64,000 nucleotides of DNA from Isoperla grammatica (taxonomy: Eukaryota; Arthropoda; Insecta; Plecoptera; Perlodidae): the NCBI GenBank assembly GCA_945910005.1, contig OX246739.1, positions 9,770,292-9,834,291 of the forward strand, given 5' to 3'. The translations under genes were made by a program, and so were the position numbers. Of this stretch, positions 21,752 through 34,168 are shown in pieces; the first letter of the stretch is position 1, and every line of letters starts with the position of its first letter. The notes under the pieces were generated by a model, which ran no database searches, was not told the origin of the DNA, and saw only the letters and a list, made by a program, of their open reading frames with translations.

Positions 21752-24700
21752 GGGCAAGGTAGGAATATTCTTAGAACTCATCGTATACAATTTTCATTCA
21801 GACATGCGGGAACGGAGTCCTGTCAAAAATACCCCTTTCCAACACCAAATGTTTGCACTTGTTCAACTGTAAAGTGACTACATCTCGTATTATATAAACA
21901 TTAGATATAGTTAGAGTAATACAGTTTTTCGACGTTTGGCAAGTGAAAACAATGTAAAAGATACTTGCTGCGCCCATGAGCGATTTGATTGGCTATCTCT
22001 AACTGGCGTAACTGCACGAGAATCTACCTGGCTGCCTACGAAAGTGAATTTTATTTAAGAAACGCTCTTGAATAAAAATAACTAAAAACAAATTTTAGAA
22101 AAAATTGTATTTTAAATCGGATCATTATATGCGCGGACGATATCACAATTGTGTTATAATGTTTGATTTTAAATTATTGTTTCGAGGCAGACAGGTATAG
22201 AAAACAGTATCTTCTGAACAAATAGCTTGGTTTTACGCTTTGCTTAAAACACACTGAACGTTATTTAACATTTGCATGCACGTACATTTATGGGTGTTTC
22301 AAAGAAGTAGCGATAAAAAATAGAAAACCATTAAAATTGTGTGACGAGAAGGGAGTTGTGTCTGCGTTTCTATCTATTTTTAGTTTCTAGAAATATCTGC
22401 ACTGACCTTGCTGGCTTTATTGACGTAGAGAGATTTGTGACATTCAATAAATGTTGCAACTGAACTGAAGGATGAGAAGTTGTGACGCCGTGATAAGAAG
22501 CAACATTCGACGCTGTGAACTTTTTACGTCGACAAATGTTCTGTCAAACAACTTTTGTCAAACACCCAGCTGGAATAAATATTAAAATACTGGCGTCTGA
22601 TCGATCTACAACAGCTGAAGAACAGCATAAAGCCACACAGACTCGTCTAGCGCGATAACTGTGGTGAACGGAAAGTTTATACTTTAAAGTAAAAGGTAAA
22701 TCATATTCTAAAGTGATTCCTGTCTACAAGATAAAACCTTTTAAAACATTTCAGAACTTCTGGCAGAGCACAATAGAATATTTTACTTATAAAAGCAAGC
22801 ATTTCGCTTCAAATAATATTTTCCTCTATTTCGACGAAACGTACAGAAACAAGAAACATTCAAGTTTGCAAAACTAATGTTGGTCTTAATTTTTGTATAC
22901 ATGTTATATGTATATACTTTTTTTTCTTGCGAGGTAAACAAGACATAAAAAGTATTTCACTTTTTAAATAAGGTGTTGTATCCTTTGGTTATTGGCCAAA
23001 AATGGCCGTGGATATTAACTAACTTATGAAATCCGCACTTGTTTTTAAGAGTCATGTTTAAATATTTGTTAAATTTATCAAGATTCCACAACAAGAATGT
23101 CTCTGAGAATTTATTGTTAAAACGAATCTGTACGTATGTCAGTAACTAATTAAATTCGAGACACATATGATCTAAGCTTAAATCATACAAGTAGTAGTTG
23201 CACTCGTGTTCAATTACCACAATCCTCGTAAGTTGCTAATGAGTATATTACAAAACAGACAAATACCCAATGGCGTCATGCATATGTTTCCAGTTAACAG
23301 TATCACAGGAAGTTGCAAGCAGCACAATATAATGTGTCGCGTTTGAACTGCAGTTGATAATTAGTACTTGGTTTCCTTATCCGGAACTCGCTCCCAGAAA
23401 TTGGTTGTTTGAAGACAAACGTCAAGATCTCAAGATTAATTAATTAGTCTTGAGACATCTAGCAGATGTAATCTAAAATACAGATCATGAATTCAAACAA
23501 CTCTCAGTTGTTCAAGTTTCGAGTTTTGAGATTCTATGGAACGTATACGCAGCATATGCAAACCAATATTATGCATACCATGTGTATTTATTGATGAATG
23601 TATTCTTAGATACAGTACCGGTACTTTTTGGAGCCGTGATATTGATTTACAATACAACAATAAGACTGTGAACTAACTAACTAGGTATACCAAGGATCAA
23701 ATCTGACTAAAAGCTTGCCCGTCATCACTTTCAATTCAAACCTACATTTTATAAGAAGTGTAAGTAAACATAATTAATACACAAGCAACATAATAACATG
23801 TCCGAATATAAGAAAGTACAACGAGATTCATGAGAATTAATTTATTTGGTGCATGACGACTTCTGCATTTTGATGACAATACTATTTTTGAGCATTAAGT
23901 CAACCAAAAGCAATTTACAGCACGTCACATTTAATTTCAATATTAGGAAAATAAAAAATTTGGTACGTTTTTATCCGGTTTTGTAAACCAAAAACGCAAA
24001 TCAAACTTTCTTAGTAATAAACTTGTATTCACAATTAATTAATAAAACGTCTCAATTATGCAATACTCCAGCAACTGCACTACTTCGCAACTTTTATTGA
24101 AATCAATGTATAATTTCCTCCTTGACACACAAATGCTAACAATAAACGCTGATCAAAGGGCAGAGCTCCAGTGATGACATAGATGACAACAGATCAAGAA
24201 GACTGCTCAGAAAAGCAATGGTTCACCTGAAATGGCCGTTCTGAGACTTCAAAGCGTCCCTAGTTTCTTTCTCAATGGCCTCGTTTCATTATGATGCAAA
24301 AGTGTCCCACTTGTTTTCCCCTAATGAACTGGGGTTGTAGCTTAAAAACAAGACACAATGTTTTGTGTCTCTTTGAAGTTTTTCTGCATATGACTTGGCG
24401 TGCTTGTTATTAGTATGGAAATATTCATTGTCAACCTGGCTCGGAATGCATTGAGAGGCTCGTTAGGGGGCGCAATTCAGGGTGCGACATTGAGACATTT
24501 TATGCCCTTCAACGAGGAGAAAAGAAGGTATAATAGAAATACAGGGGTAGAAAAGCAAGAACAAGAGCGAATGAGAGAGATATATATACACAGAGAGAGA
24601 GAGGGACGTACAGAGACAGAGCAAATCTCATAGTCAGGGACTCGAGTTTTATTTCGTAATTGCATCACTTTCAGTAGTTAATTGCAGCATTAAGTTTAAT

Positions 24701-25584
24701 TAAATGCACGTTTCATCAGTCACAGCTGGAGTGTCGCGCATTGTAGGCTTATTTACAACTCCAGAATGCCGCATGCAATATTAAAGCTGAAACTGAGCTA
24801 TATAATCTACGACTGTTTAATGTACTTGAAATAATTACAAATATTATCAAGTAAATCATGCCACCATTTTGAAACTTGATTCCTTTAATTGTCATTATTC
24901 AGTCATAGAGAAGTCAGTCGTCTTAACGTCTGCTATCTCCAGGGAATAAATGCATAATTTAACTAACTTCCTGTTAGAGTGAAACGAGACGTTCTGTTCT
25001 TGAATAACCAAGAAGGAAGTTTTAGCGAACAACGTCTGTTAGTAATACTCGGGGCAGAATGGTGTTGGGAGTGGGAGTGAGCTGAAACAGCGAACAAGAC
25101 GGGAGAAGAAATTGAAAAACGAAAGTTGAATGGAGACAGGCAAACGAAAGCGTTGAAGTTTGGGCCAAGGTAAGGAAGGGTAAGTGTAAGCAGTAAGCTC
25201 ACGACTTAAAGCGAGCAGAGAGTCTGGAAAGCTTGGCACAGAAATAACTCGCGACGTTGTCTCAGAGGTGTCTAACATTCGGTTCCATAGGGGCCTACGC
25301 TGACCTGAGCCCAGGCCTCGAGGTTTGGCGTGGAGAACTCGTGAGGTGAATACTTACAACCAGCGCTTTTATTCTTACATCGTTGCCAAAATACTAAGCG
25401 CGGTCTACTCTTATCGCACAGGCCGCACGTCTCTCTGATGTCACCCCTACCACAGGATACAGACGTAATCAGTGCACGGAACGCCCCCCCCCCCTCCCCC
25501 CCCCCAACCTTACATCCTCCATTCGACACATCATACGACACCTAGGACTGGATTATTACAGCCAGCAACGCGACAGTAATTACC
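21752..25584. other. Non-coding stretch
   Basis: No gene is recognised. The stretch includes a 28-bp palindrome at 23428-23455, a GA-rich patch near 24565-24606 and a C-rich tract at 25484-25505. Frames around 24963-25541 overlap on one strand in several phases and look like open GC-rich DNA, not exons. Confidence 0.45.
25484..25505 (+). repeat. Poly(C) tract (C11 T C10)
   Basis: Two adjacent C homopolymers split by one T. Confidence 0.92.
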
Positions 25585-25671
25585 ACGTACGCAAGGTCCG
25601 TAAATCCCCTGGCGGGGGCTCGTCGTTTACCTAACCTCCGCCAGGGGATCAACGGACCTTGTCGCGTACGT
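25585..25671. repeat. 87-bp GC-rich hairpin, possible short MITE
   Basis: Left arm 25585-25615 (ACGTACG, CAAGGTCCGT, ATCCCCTGGCGG) is complementary to right arm 25638-25671 with only a few gaps or mismatches, leaving a loop of about 22 nt. It is much more GC-rich than its surroundings. No clear target duplication flanks it, so a transposon origin is only a suggestion. Confidence 0.8.
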
Positions 25672-26514
25672 AGGACAGCTTTTGTTCTAAGTTTTACCAC
25701 TGCAAACCAATTAAAATGGGATTATATTAAATGTAACAATTCTTAGCGGACAAGTCTCAAAACCTAAACACCTTCAGTCTAAAACATCTTCATAAGCCTA
25801 GAGAGTGATATAATATTGTTTACGTTTGGTGTACATTGTTTCTCCTATACTATTATGCCTACTGTGAAATAAACATTGACATTGTCCACTTGCAATGATT
25901 AATTTATTATCAAAAAGTGCAATTATTGTGTTCGGTTGTGGTAGAAAGTGCGACGGCAACAACAATTGTTCGTTTAAACATCGATGTAACAAAAACACCG
26001 ACTTCTTTATGCTCGCTGTCAAACTGAAATTAATTAAGGCAAATATCTTGATAGATTTAAAAGTATTTAACGAGGTTCGTGTAAATAACGAATTTTTAAT
26101 CACAGTCTTTTATCGGCAGCGTTTAAATGACAGCTATTTTCGTTCTCAAACTAAGAGGTAATTTTCTCGCCGTTTCTCTTTAATCGCACTTCGGATTGAT
26201 TTATTATTCCAAGTTAAAAATCAATTTATCTTTCAGCGGGACCGTGATGCACCATCGATTTAAAGTGATATCAGAATTGAAGAAAGCTCTGTCTTTATCT
26301 TGTTGAATTACTGCTGAAAAGATAAAATTTAGCAGAGCACAGAAGTTTAAACAAGGCAAGTTCATTAAAGTGCTACTATTCTCAAATATAATCTATACAA
26401 TCATATTTAATGTTTCATCGACTTCATTCTACTTCACAATTCTTCACTGTATACCAAACATTAATCAAACACCCCAGTCCCGTTATAGACTCATAATACG
26501 ATTTATCACCCTTT

Positions 26515-26800
26515 AATTATAATCATCTTCATTTGCAACGATAATTCTCAGTGTACACAAAATATGTATTTGGCTAACCCGCCCCTCCCACACCTTTTGA
26601 AATATACATTTTATCCACCCTTCGTCATCAACATCTGACTCCAATTACATCTTCTAGTACACAAAATATGAATATGTCTATTTGTCTAACCCCCGGTTTT
26701 TCATCCCACTCAACCCTTCCATCCCTCTATATCATATCCTGCTACAATTATACTTCGCAAAGCTAAAAATATATACCTGAGCCCCTACTTTACCGCGGTC
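26515..26800 (+). repeat. Degenerate ~105-bp tandem repeat
   Basis: TACACAAAATATG followed by a C-rich CTAACCC segment occurs near 26555 and again near 26659. A weaker third block (TACAATTATACTTC, then a C-rich segment) follows. Similarity is patchy, so unit boundaries are approximate. Confidence 0.45.
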
Positions 26801-27627
26801 TGTTTCACACAGTCGTATTTCCACATTGTCAGAGTGAATGGCTCTTGATACGCGTACCTCTATACAAACGCGCTGCTGTAGAGGATGGCCTGGGGTTCTC
26901 TACTCTTCTTGAGTTTTGATCTGTTGCCAGAGTCTGCTATCGCGCCGTATATCGACTAGGGTGTCATACAAATTACCCCTGTTATCGGGCGCGTATTGCG
27001 GGTCACGACTGTACCGCAAACAAAACGCGGCGCACTGATGGTGTGTACTGTGTTGTCATCCAAACCCTGGAGCGAGATCGAACGTCGGAGCGAAAATGAT
27101 TTGTGAAAAACATGTGGAGGAATAAACTCGTAGCTTTATACAGAATCGATAGTTCATATTCTTTGTATGACACTCTAGTATGTTGAGAAAGAACGATTGA
27201 CGGAATGAGGTGGTTTTGAAAGAATATATTATATGATCCAGTTCTTTCTAGTTTTCAGATTTCCCTACACAGACTCGGCGCTAGAGCATTGACCTTGAGT
27301 TGAAATTGTATGGATTTTCATCATCGTCTGGAATCATTCCAATTGTGTTACAGAGAATATTGTGACATTGCAAAACGAATACTGGTACTGATTTTAATCC
27401 AAAATGAGCCACGATATTCGTTATCAATACTGACGTAGCATTGTGTTAAATTTGAGTTACGGCACGATTTTCTAGAACGTGGTTTTGACAGTTGAATGAA
27501 GAAATTGTGAAAGTCGTAAGAAGAATTTATCCAAGCGTTGTTCTTACGATCTCACCGTTAACCCTGACCTAACTGAGGTTACTGCAGTAACCTGTGTGTT
27601 TAGGTCTACCTCATTTTGTTTCATCTT

Positions 27628-27631
<4 letters not shown>

Positions 27632-27662
<31 letters not shown>
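27632..27662 (+). repeat. Poly(A) tract, 31 nt
   Basis: An uninterrupted run of 31 A. No AATAAA lies just upstream and I found no flanking duplication of the sequence after it (GGCTTAGAGG), so a retroposon tail is possible but unproven. Confidence 0.85.
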
Positions 27663-27665
<3 letters not shown>

Positions 27666-28298
27666 TTAGAGGTTATACTGCTGTCATTTATGTGCGTGAG
27701 TGGATTTCAGCCAATTAGAGAGAAGCTATACTGATGTTTTGCCGGTGGGTATAATCCGTTACAGCCAATTTTACAACGGCAACACACAAATTCTTCAAAG
27801 CATTTTGCGAAACTTCACTAGACCATAACTTATTTTATTACACCGAGCTTTTATAATAAGTTAGACCTATTCTTGTTAGATGCTTATATGCAACAAGTAT
27901 TAATGATTGAGAGGACAAAGGGGCACACAAGTACATAGCTTAGTGCTGTGTTTAAGCACTGCGGGCAACGGCTGAAGTTTGATCTAGACTATACGAACTT
28001 TAGAACTTTAGCAAGTATATAGAGTGTCTGTCACAGTATCGTGTTCACTGTATGAAGACTGAACCCATTAGCAGATGTAGGGTAGCCCGAGGAGTCAGCG
28101 GATAAGCTAGTTTCGTAGACCATAAAGGGATTCTCTTCCAACTTAGTGGCATGAGAGTAATTATAAGTGCTACCAACATCACGTGGTACAACACGATAAT
28201 TGTTTACTATTAAGTTTAGTAACCCTTCTAAAGTTAAACTTTACTGTTCACGAATTGAATTATCTTTTCAAGTCTCTAGCATTGTTAAGAAATACAAA

Positions 28299-28466
28299 GG
28301 CTCAAATGTATAGTCGTTCGTCACGTGCTCCTCAATTAGGCATTTCCTCAGACTCGCCCAACAACCAATCACAGAGCAGCATTGCTATGTGGACTGCTCT
28401 GTGATTGGTGGTTGGGCGAGTCTGAGAAAAGGCTGAGTTAACGTGAGGAACGACTGTGCTTTTGAG
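28299..28466. mobile_element. Hairpin MITE, CCAATCACAGAGC family, copy 2
   Basis: The left end GGCTCAAATGTATAGTCGTT matches copy 1. The core arms 28349-28379 and 28394-28424 are 31 bp each and complementary with one mismatch. The outer arms (AGTCGTTCGTCACGT and its complement) also pair. A further inverted match GTTAAGAA/TTCTTAAC lies just outside, so the true ends may be wider. No clear target duplication. Confidence 0.8.
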
Positions 28467-28477
28467 ATTCTTAACAC

Positions 28478-29815
28478 TAGAAGCCTTAAGCCTTAACCAT
28501 AAGTTGAAACTTAGCGTTGTCAATCACGTTTTCTAGTGTCCACTGTAAACGGGTCGCATTTGAAGACATAAATTACACTCAAACGTGTAGCATTTCATTG
28601 TTCATTTATATAAATATTTGTAAGTTTTGAAATGAAGTACACAAAAAGACGTATTGCAGTATGGGTGATGTTTAATTATTAAATTGAGAACAAATGTCGT
28701 TAATTTATTTCGGAAAATGTAGACCTACTGCTGATTAACGGTAATGTTGATGATGCAAGGAGAAACATACAGACAATATACAGACCTTCAACGTGTACAT
28801 CCAGCGCTTGAAGATGAGTACTGTCTGGTTTTAAGTTGGTTGTTGAGTTATGAATTTGCATTTTATATGACGGTCTACTTTATTTATGCAAATTAGTCGC
28901 GAGAACCAAATTAATGCAACAAAGGCTATTTGAATAAGTAGATGCAGGCTTAAAAGACTCGACACTTCATTAATGAGTACGACAATGCAGTTTTAAATGC
29001 AAATCGTGTCGACACTAAAATGGCAACTCATAATCAAAGCCAAAGACAACGTCCAAGTATATAATTGTTGCCAATTTCGTGGATCACCGGCTTTTTCTTT
29101 CTACCCATCTTCAAAGTTTTTACAAATCCCAGTCCTCAAGTTAAAATAACTCTCTGATTGATCCGACGGGAATAAAATATGCTGTTGAAAAGCAAAGAAT
29201 TGGCTGACCTGCAAGTTTTACGCTCACAAAAAATGAAGTCTCTAAAGCCTGATTTCTTTTAAACAATATTTCTACATTCTGTCGATTATAGAAGCACAAC
29301 AAGCGTCTCCACCTCTCTCACATGTGCTGTTTTTCTCGCTCTGAATAGTAGCGCAGAATAACGACAGATTGCGGGTTACGAGCATAGAGAACAGACAGCA
29401 AACTAGCTTCACCGATAGAAAACATCCCGTTGACTGTAAAAACTAGCCTCCATGCTGCTTGTAACAACTTTGTGTTCACACCCGACTTCTTTATACTTAC
29501 TTTTAAACTTGACTCAAGACTTAATTTCAATCTGATGTTCAGAAATAGGTCAATCGAGGGATAAACGAAGTTATTATAAGAAGGGTTCATAAGCGATTAG
29601 TCTGCAGTAGTTACGTTTTCCCCATACACGATAAGTAAGTTTTTTTTTAAAATTTGATATAACTCACAAAAATTATCGAGAAATCAAATACAAGCTCTTA
29701 ATTAAGTTGTGAAGTATTTAAGATAGCGTTTGGTTCTAGTTAGACCAGCTGTTCTACAACATCGGTTCGCTATTACTTCTAAAATTGTATTTAATAATAC
29801 AAAACAATGCTTACA
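28478..29815. other. Non-coding stretch
   Basis: Nothing supported. Confidence 0.5.
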
Positions 29816-29986
29816 TAATATGTTCTTTTCTTGTGTGTTTTTGCCATTCATCATTCACTCCAATTTAAGGTATAATATGTTATTTTTCTGTGTGTTTTAG
29901 CCATTCATCATTCACTCCAATTTAAGGTATAATATGTTCTTTTTCTGTGTGTTTTAGCCATTCATCATTCACTCCAATATAAGGTA
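29816..29986 (+). repeat. Minisatellite, 3 x 57 bp
   Basis: Three head-to-tail copies starting at 29816, 29873 and 29930, each with TAATATGTT, TGTGTGTTTT, and CCATTCATCATTCACTCCAA. Units differ at a few bases only. Units abut without spacers, so this is not a CRISPR-like array. Confidence 0.95.
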
Positions 29987-31682
29987 CCACCCAAAAATAC
30001 ACAGGAAAATTCTATTGAAAATATAGTGAATAATATTCTTACTTCAATTCTTACTTATAAACTTATTTCCAACACAAAAATAAATAAAATACAATCTCTT
30101 GTCTTGTCCACTCTTTCAGTGATTTAGAATGGTATGCGATCATTTTCGCAAACTTTATTGGTGGATATGATTGTGTTAAAGCTCTCATATTTTATGGTAA
30201 GCACATTCGTGTTCTACTGACAGCTCAAATGTCAATACACGTTTGGTCTCTAATATGGTCGTTGTGATATCAAGTGAATACTCCCTAATAAAGCGTAGCT
30301 TAGCAACAGTTTTCTTGGGATCAACATAATATTTGTCTATGCGATGGCGACAAAGTGGCTATTAAAATTGATGTTTTTTTTTTTTATCACGGGCAGACTT
30401 AAAGCGGCACAATTAGAATGGAAAAAAACTCTCAAAGCAGACATGTATTTTATTTAACATTTATGTAACTTTCTGATAGGTTTCTAGAATTACCTATTGT
30501 CGTGGAGTGAAAAGAACGAGTCTAGACAGGAGTGTCTCCCAGTTGTATTGTTCCTGTCCTGTAATACGATAATATTCCCTTTGTCTTGATCGACTAATCT
30601 CAGCGGGACTATGAAGCGCCCATGGGGACGTGTTCTGCTTAATATTCATCTCCCTTATTAAAGTGTAGCATAAAGTTTAGCCAATTAGCTATTGAGTGGA
30701 GAAGAACAATTGGATTCATCCGATCAATACGCGTTCTGCTGAATGCGAGACAGTTCGGACTGGGAATTAAATCCATTGAAACATAAAGGGTTTGTTTCTC
30801 TATTACGGTCAGCATAATTTCTGACAATAACTGTCTGAAATTTGAGTGTGTACTTAAATATCGTAAGACATAAAATATTACGTTTACATAAAAATTAACA
30901 AATATAATCATAATAAGTAAACAAGTGCAATATAGATATGTATACTTTATAAGTGAAAACTGCAGAGCTTCTTAAAACAATAAAAGATAATTCTGTTTCT
31001 ATACATAAGATTGCTTGGATAAGTGACCAGTATAGCGTTATTAAACGGTATTTTAGGAGTTACCTTCCCCCACCCCCACGTCCATAAACGTTCTTGTCTT
31101 GAAAAATGTCTTCATTTTTCGAATTAATAAATTATATATCCGAGAAGCAAAGGCTGAGAACATTTTCTGTCGTAGAGAAATATCAATACAAACTTCTGAA
31201 ACGTGTGTCCTACAGATTTCATATCACACAATATTAAAGCCTTAATGCTAAATGTTTAGACATTGTTGGAATCTAGGTATAAGAACAGGGATATATTTTG
31301 ATTTTCAGTGCTATAGTATTTAAAAGTCTACGTTAAAAACGATATTTTTAATCCCAGATTTTAATTATTGGCACGCTTATGTCGTTTTACAGACTTTTTC
31401 ATAAAATTAACACGTTTTCACAGTTTCGCAAACTTGCTTTCTGTGCAATCTAGATGAAAAAACACACGGCCACCTCCATATCGGTATGTGTGATAAAGTT
31501 AAATGTGGGCGTGGATGGATTTGATTAGACTGACATTATAATAAATAGGTGCGATAAGTGTTATCACCAAATAGTATGTACACACTTTTAGGGGTATTAC
31601 AATGTTACAAGTAGTTTTAACATGCAAGTAATTATAACCTAACCTGACAGTGTTGTGTGGGGAGAAAGGAAGGGGGAGGAAT

Positions 31683-31696
31683 GGGGGGGGGGGGGG
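31683..31696 (+). repeat. Poly(G) tract
   Basis: A run of 14 G, preceded by a purine-rich AGGAAGGGGGAGG stretch. Confidence 0.92.
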
Positions 31697-32085
31697 TTAT
31701 ATTAAGATGCTGTTATATTGGTTCTAATCGAATGCTGAATTTACTATGGTTTCAGTTGAATTTTAACAGTCTTCATGGTATGTTTAGTATTTAAGCATAA
31801 AATACATTCGGTATTTTAAATCTTTATATTTAAACAAAGTTGAAATACTTTAGTATATAGGCCTAAGTTACGTTTAATTAAATTGCTATGAAAGTCTTTG
31901 AACCATGAAAGTTAATGGAACAAATGCTTCACAGCAGTGTTTATCATCCTTACAGCATTTTCCATTTCTTTGAAACGAGAGAACTTTTCTTTCTCCCGAG
32001 CATATTTATCATACAAACTGACAGCCGGGTTTAAGATCGTTGAAGTATATCTTCTTCGCGGAGATAAAGACGCAGTATGAGAATC

Positions 32086-32167
32086 GTTGATATGTTCATG
32101 GAATGTAATACATAATCCACTGATTAGTTGATATGTTCATGGAATGTAATACTTAATCAACTGATTA
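32086..32167 (+). repeat. 41-bp tandem duplication
   Basis: GTTGATATGTTCATGGAATG begins both copies (32086 and 32127). They differ at only a few bases. Confidence 0.92.
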
Positions 32168-33549
32168 GTTCATTTAATTCAATGTCTAATCAAACGTGAA
32201 CACGAAATGAACACAACCTACTTCGTGAAAAACCGTTGGAAGTTTCTTTTATTTCCACATTTTCTTTAAATCCTCTTAGATAAGTCGAACATTTATAACG
32301 AGATGGCCATTAGTGTAATTTCAGTGTAGAGTGGTTTTGCGAATATTAAAAAAGGAAGATTGTCTACTGGAAAATAATGGCAACTCAAGTTAATATAAGA
32401 AAATTATTGGTAAATTGGATTAAATATTGTAATTTAATTTAAAACAAGAGAGAAAATATTTCAGAATTGTTTTAAAATTATACAAAATCAACGACAAACA
32501 TGTATTATGAAAGTATTTTGTCAATGCTTCTTAAGTGTCATAAAACGGATGTATCAAGGGGGACAACACACATGACACAGTTTTATGATAGTGACAAAAA
32601 AATGACCTCCAGATCTGACATCTGGCCCTCCTAAAATATTTCCAGCCAATAGATTGTGTTAAGAATAATTAATAATTGTATTATCGCATCTGAGACCGCA
32701 TAATTTAAACTTTGATACCATGACCAATAGTGGAACTGTATCCAATTACGTTAATTAATTTGGTTTATATTAGTGGCATATACAGCCATATGATACGTGA
32801 TTATTACGTTCATATGGTGACAGAATTGTTTCTTTGTATGAAAGCAGTATCAAAGCCTACAATCCACAAACATAGTCCTACCCAGTTTACTCTCTACAAG
32901 TACAACCAATGCATTCTTAATAGTCACAACGTCTCATGCCGCTTTGGTTAAGAGACCTATATATAATGATAAGGGTTTAATGGGCTCTAGAGTTACACTA
33001 CCGTATTCCACCGAGTGCAAAACTGTTAAATATTGCAACGAGGTAACGTCAAACCTCCCACCTTCTAGGCGGACATCTTTGCGAGATTAAACGAGAAAAC
33101 GGAGTATTTAATAATTCAGTTACATACTTGCAATCCCTCACGCCAATTGGCTCAACTATTACAACGTTAAAACTGAATCTTGAGAATTATTTAAAATACA
33201 ACCATTTTTATTTCGAATCTTCAATGGCTTCCGAGTTTCGATATACATTTTCATTAACATTTCGATTACAACTAAAGAAGTGACACACTCCGTTGAAAAA
33301 CAAGAATGTTCTATCAAAATGCATGAATTGAGTTTTTTTGGTTGATTTAGGCGTAGATAAGCATAATTTATAGAAATTGTTGGATTTCAGTGTATCTTTC
33401 ACATTGCGCATGCGTTTTTATTTCTAACTTTTGACCTATCCGATCTTGTTTTCCTTATTTACTTTGAATTGGAAATGTATCCTCTCTTGTGAAATTAGAT
33501 TCCTCGTGTCGAACTAGGAACGGGTGTAGTTGTCGAATCTGGAGTGAGA

Positions 33550-33583
33550 GGGGGGGGGGGGAGGGGGGGGGGGGGGAGGGGGG
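33550..33583 (+). repeat. G-rich tract with quadruplex potential
   Basis: Runs of 12, 14 and 6 G separated by single A. Confidence 0.92.
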
Positions 33584-33867
33584 AGTTGCTGTATCGTAGT
33601 CGTTGATGACGGACCGAGTCCTACTCCAGTAGATTGTGCGCGGCATCACGCTGATCCAATCGAGGGTGTGTAGTATCTCAGTGTTTGTAATGCGACCCCA
33701 CTAGAAGGGAGGGACGCGGGGATCAAGCTGTGAGCCTCGTCCATAGCCGACACATTTAGTGCGGACGCTACGTGACACTGATAATCAATGGGATTGATGG
33801 ATTGAAATTAGGACCTCAGGCCGTTTAAGCGCTGCAAGGATGTAATCAAGACGATTAGGAAGGAGAA

Positions 33868-33886
33868 GGGGAGGGGGGGGGGAGGG
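33868..33886 (+). repeat. G-rich tract
   Basis: Three G runs (4, 10 and 4 G) separated by A. Confidence 0.85.
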
Positions 33887-33986
33887 GAAACAGGAAATTG
33901 CGTTTATGCCAATATTGAAACTGCATGCGATTAATATTTTTAAGTCATAACGTTCTACATAACATTGAAAAGGTGATTTGGTCATT

Positions 33987-34168
33987 TGGTGATATGGATA
34001 TGATAGTTGCTTATGGTAGTCTTGATATGCAAATGGTAGTGGTCATATGCTTGTGGTAGTGGTGATATGTTTGAGGAAGTGGTGATATGCATATGATAAT
34101 GGTAATATGCTTATGGTAGTAGTTATATGCTAATGGTAGTGGTGATATGCATATGTTAGTGGTATAGT
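33987..34168 (+). repeat. Degenerate 21-bp minisatellite, ~8 copies
   Basis: Units resemble GATATGCTTATGGTAGTGGT, repeated about every 21 bp with substitutions (TTGAGGAAGTGG, CATATGATAATGG and others). The array is not an open frame through its whole length on either strand that I can support. Confidence 0.9.

Larger units (their letters stand above)
25672..28283. other. Non-coding stretch
   Basis: Contains a degenerate ~105-bp repeat (about 26515-26800), an 18-bp perfect palindrome AGGTTACTGCAGTAACCT (27576-27593) and a long poly(A) (27632-27662). Frames at 25798-26161 on both strands overlap each other and are not recognisable. Confidence 0.45.
29987..33540. other. Non-coding stretch
   Basis: Contains a G14 tract (31683-31696) and a 41-bp duplication (32086-32167). 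No gene is recognised. Confidence 0.5.

Noticed and set aside
29816..29986. CRISPR-like direct repeats
   Set aside because: The 57-bp units are contiguous with no unique spacers, and the genome is eukaryotic.
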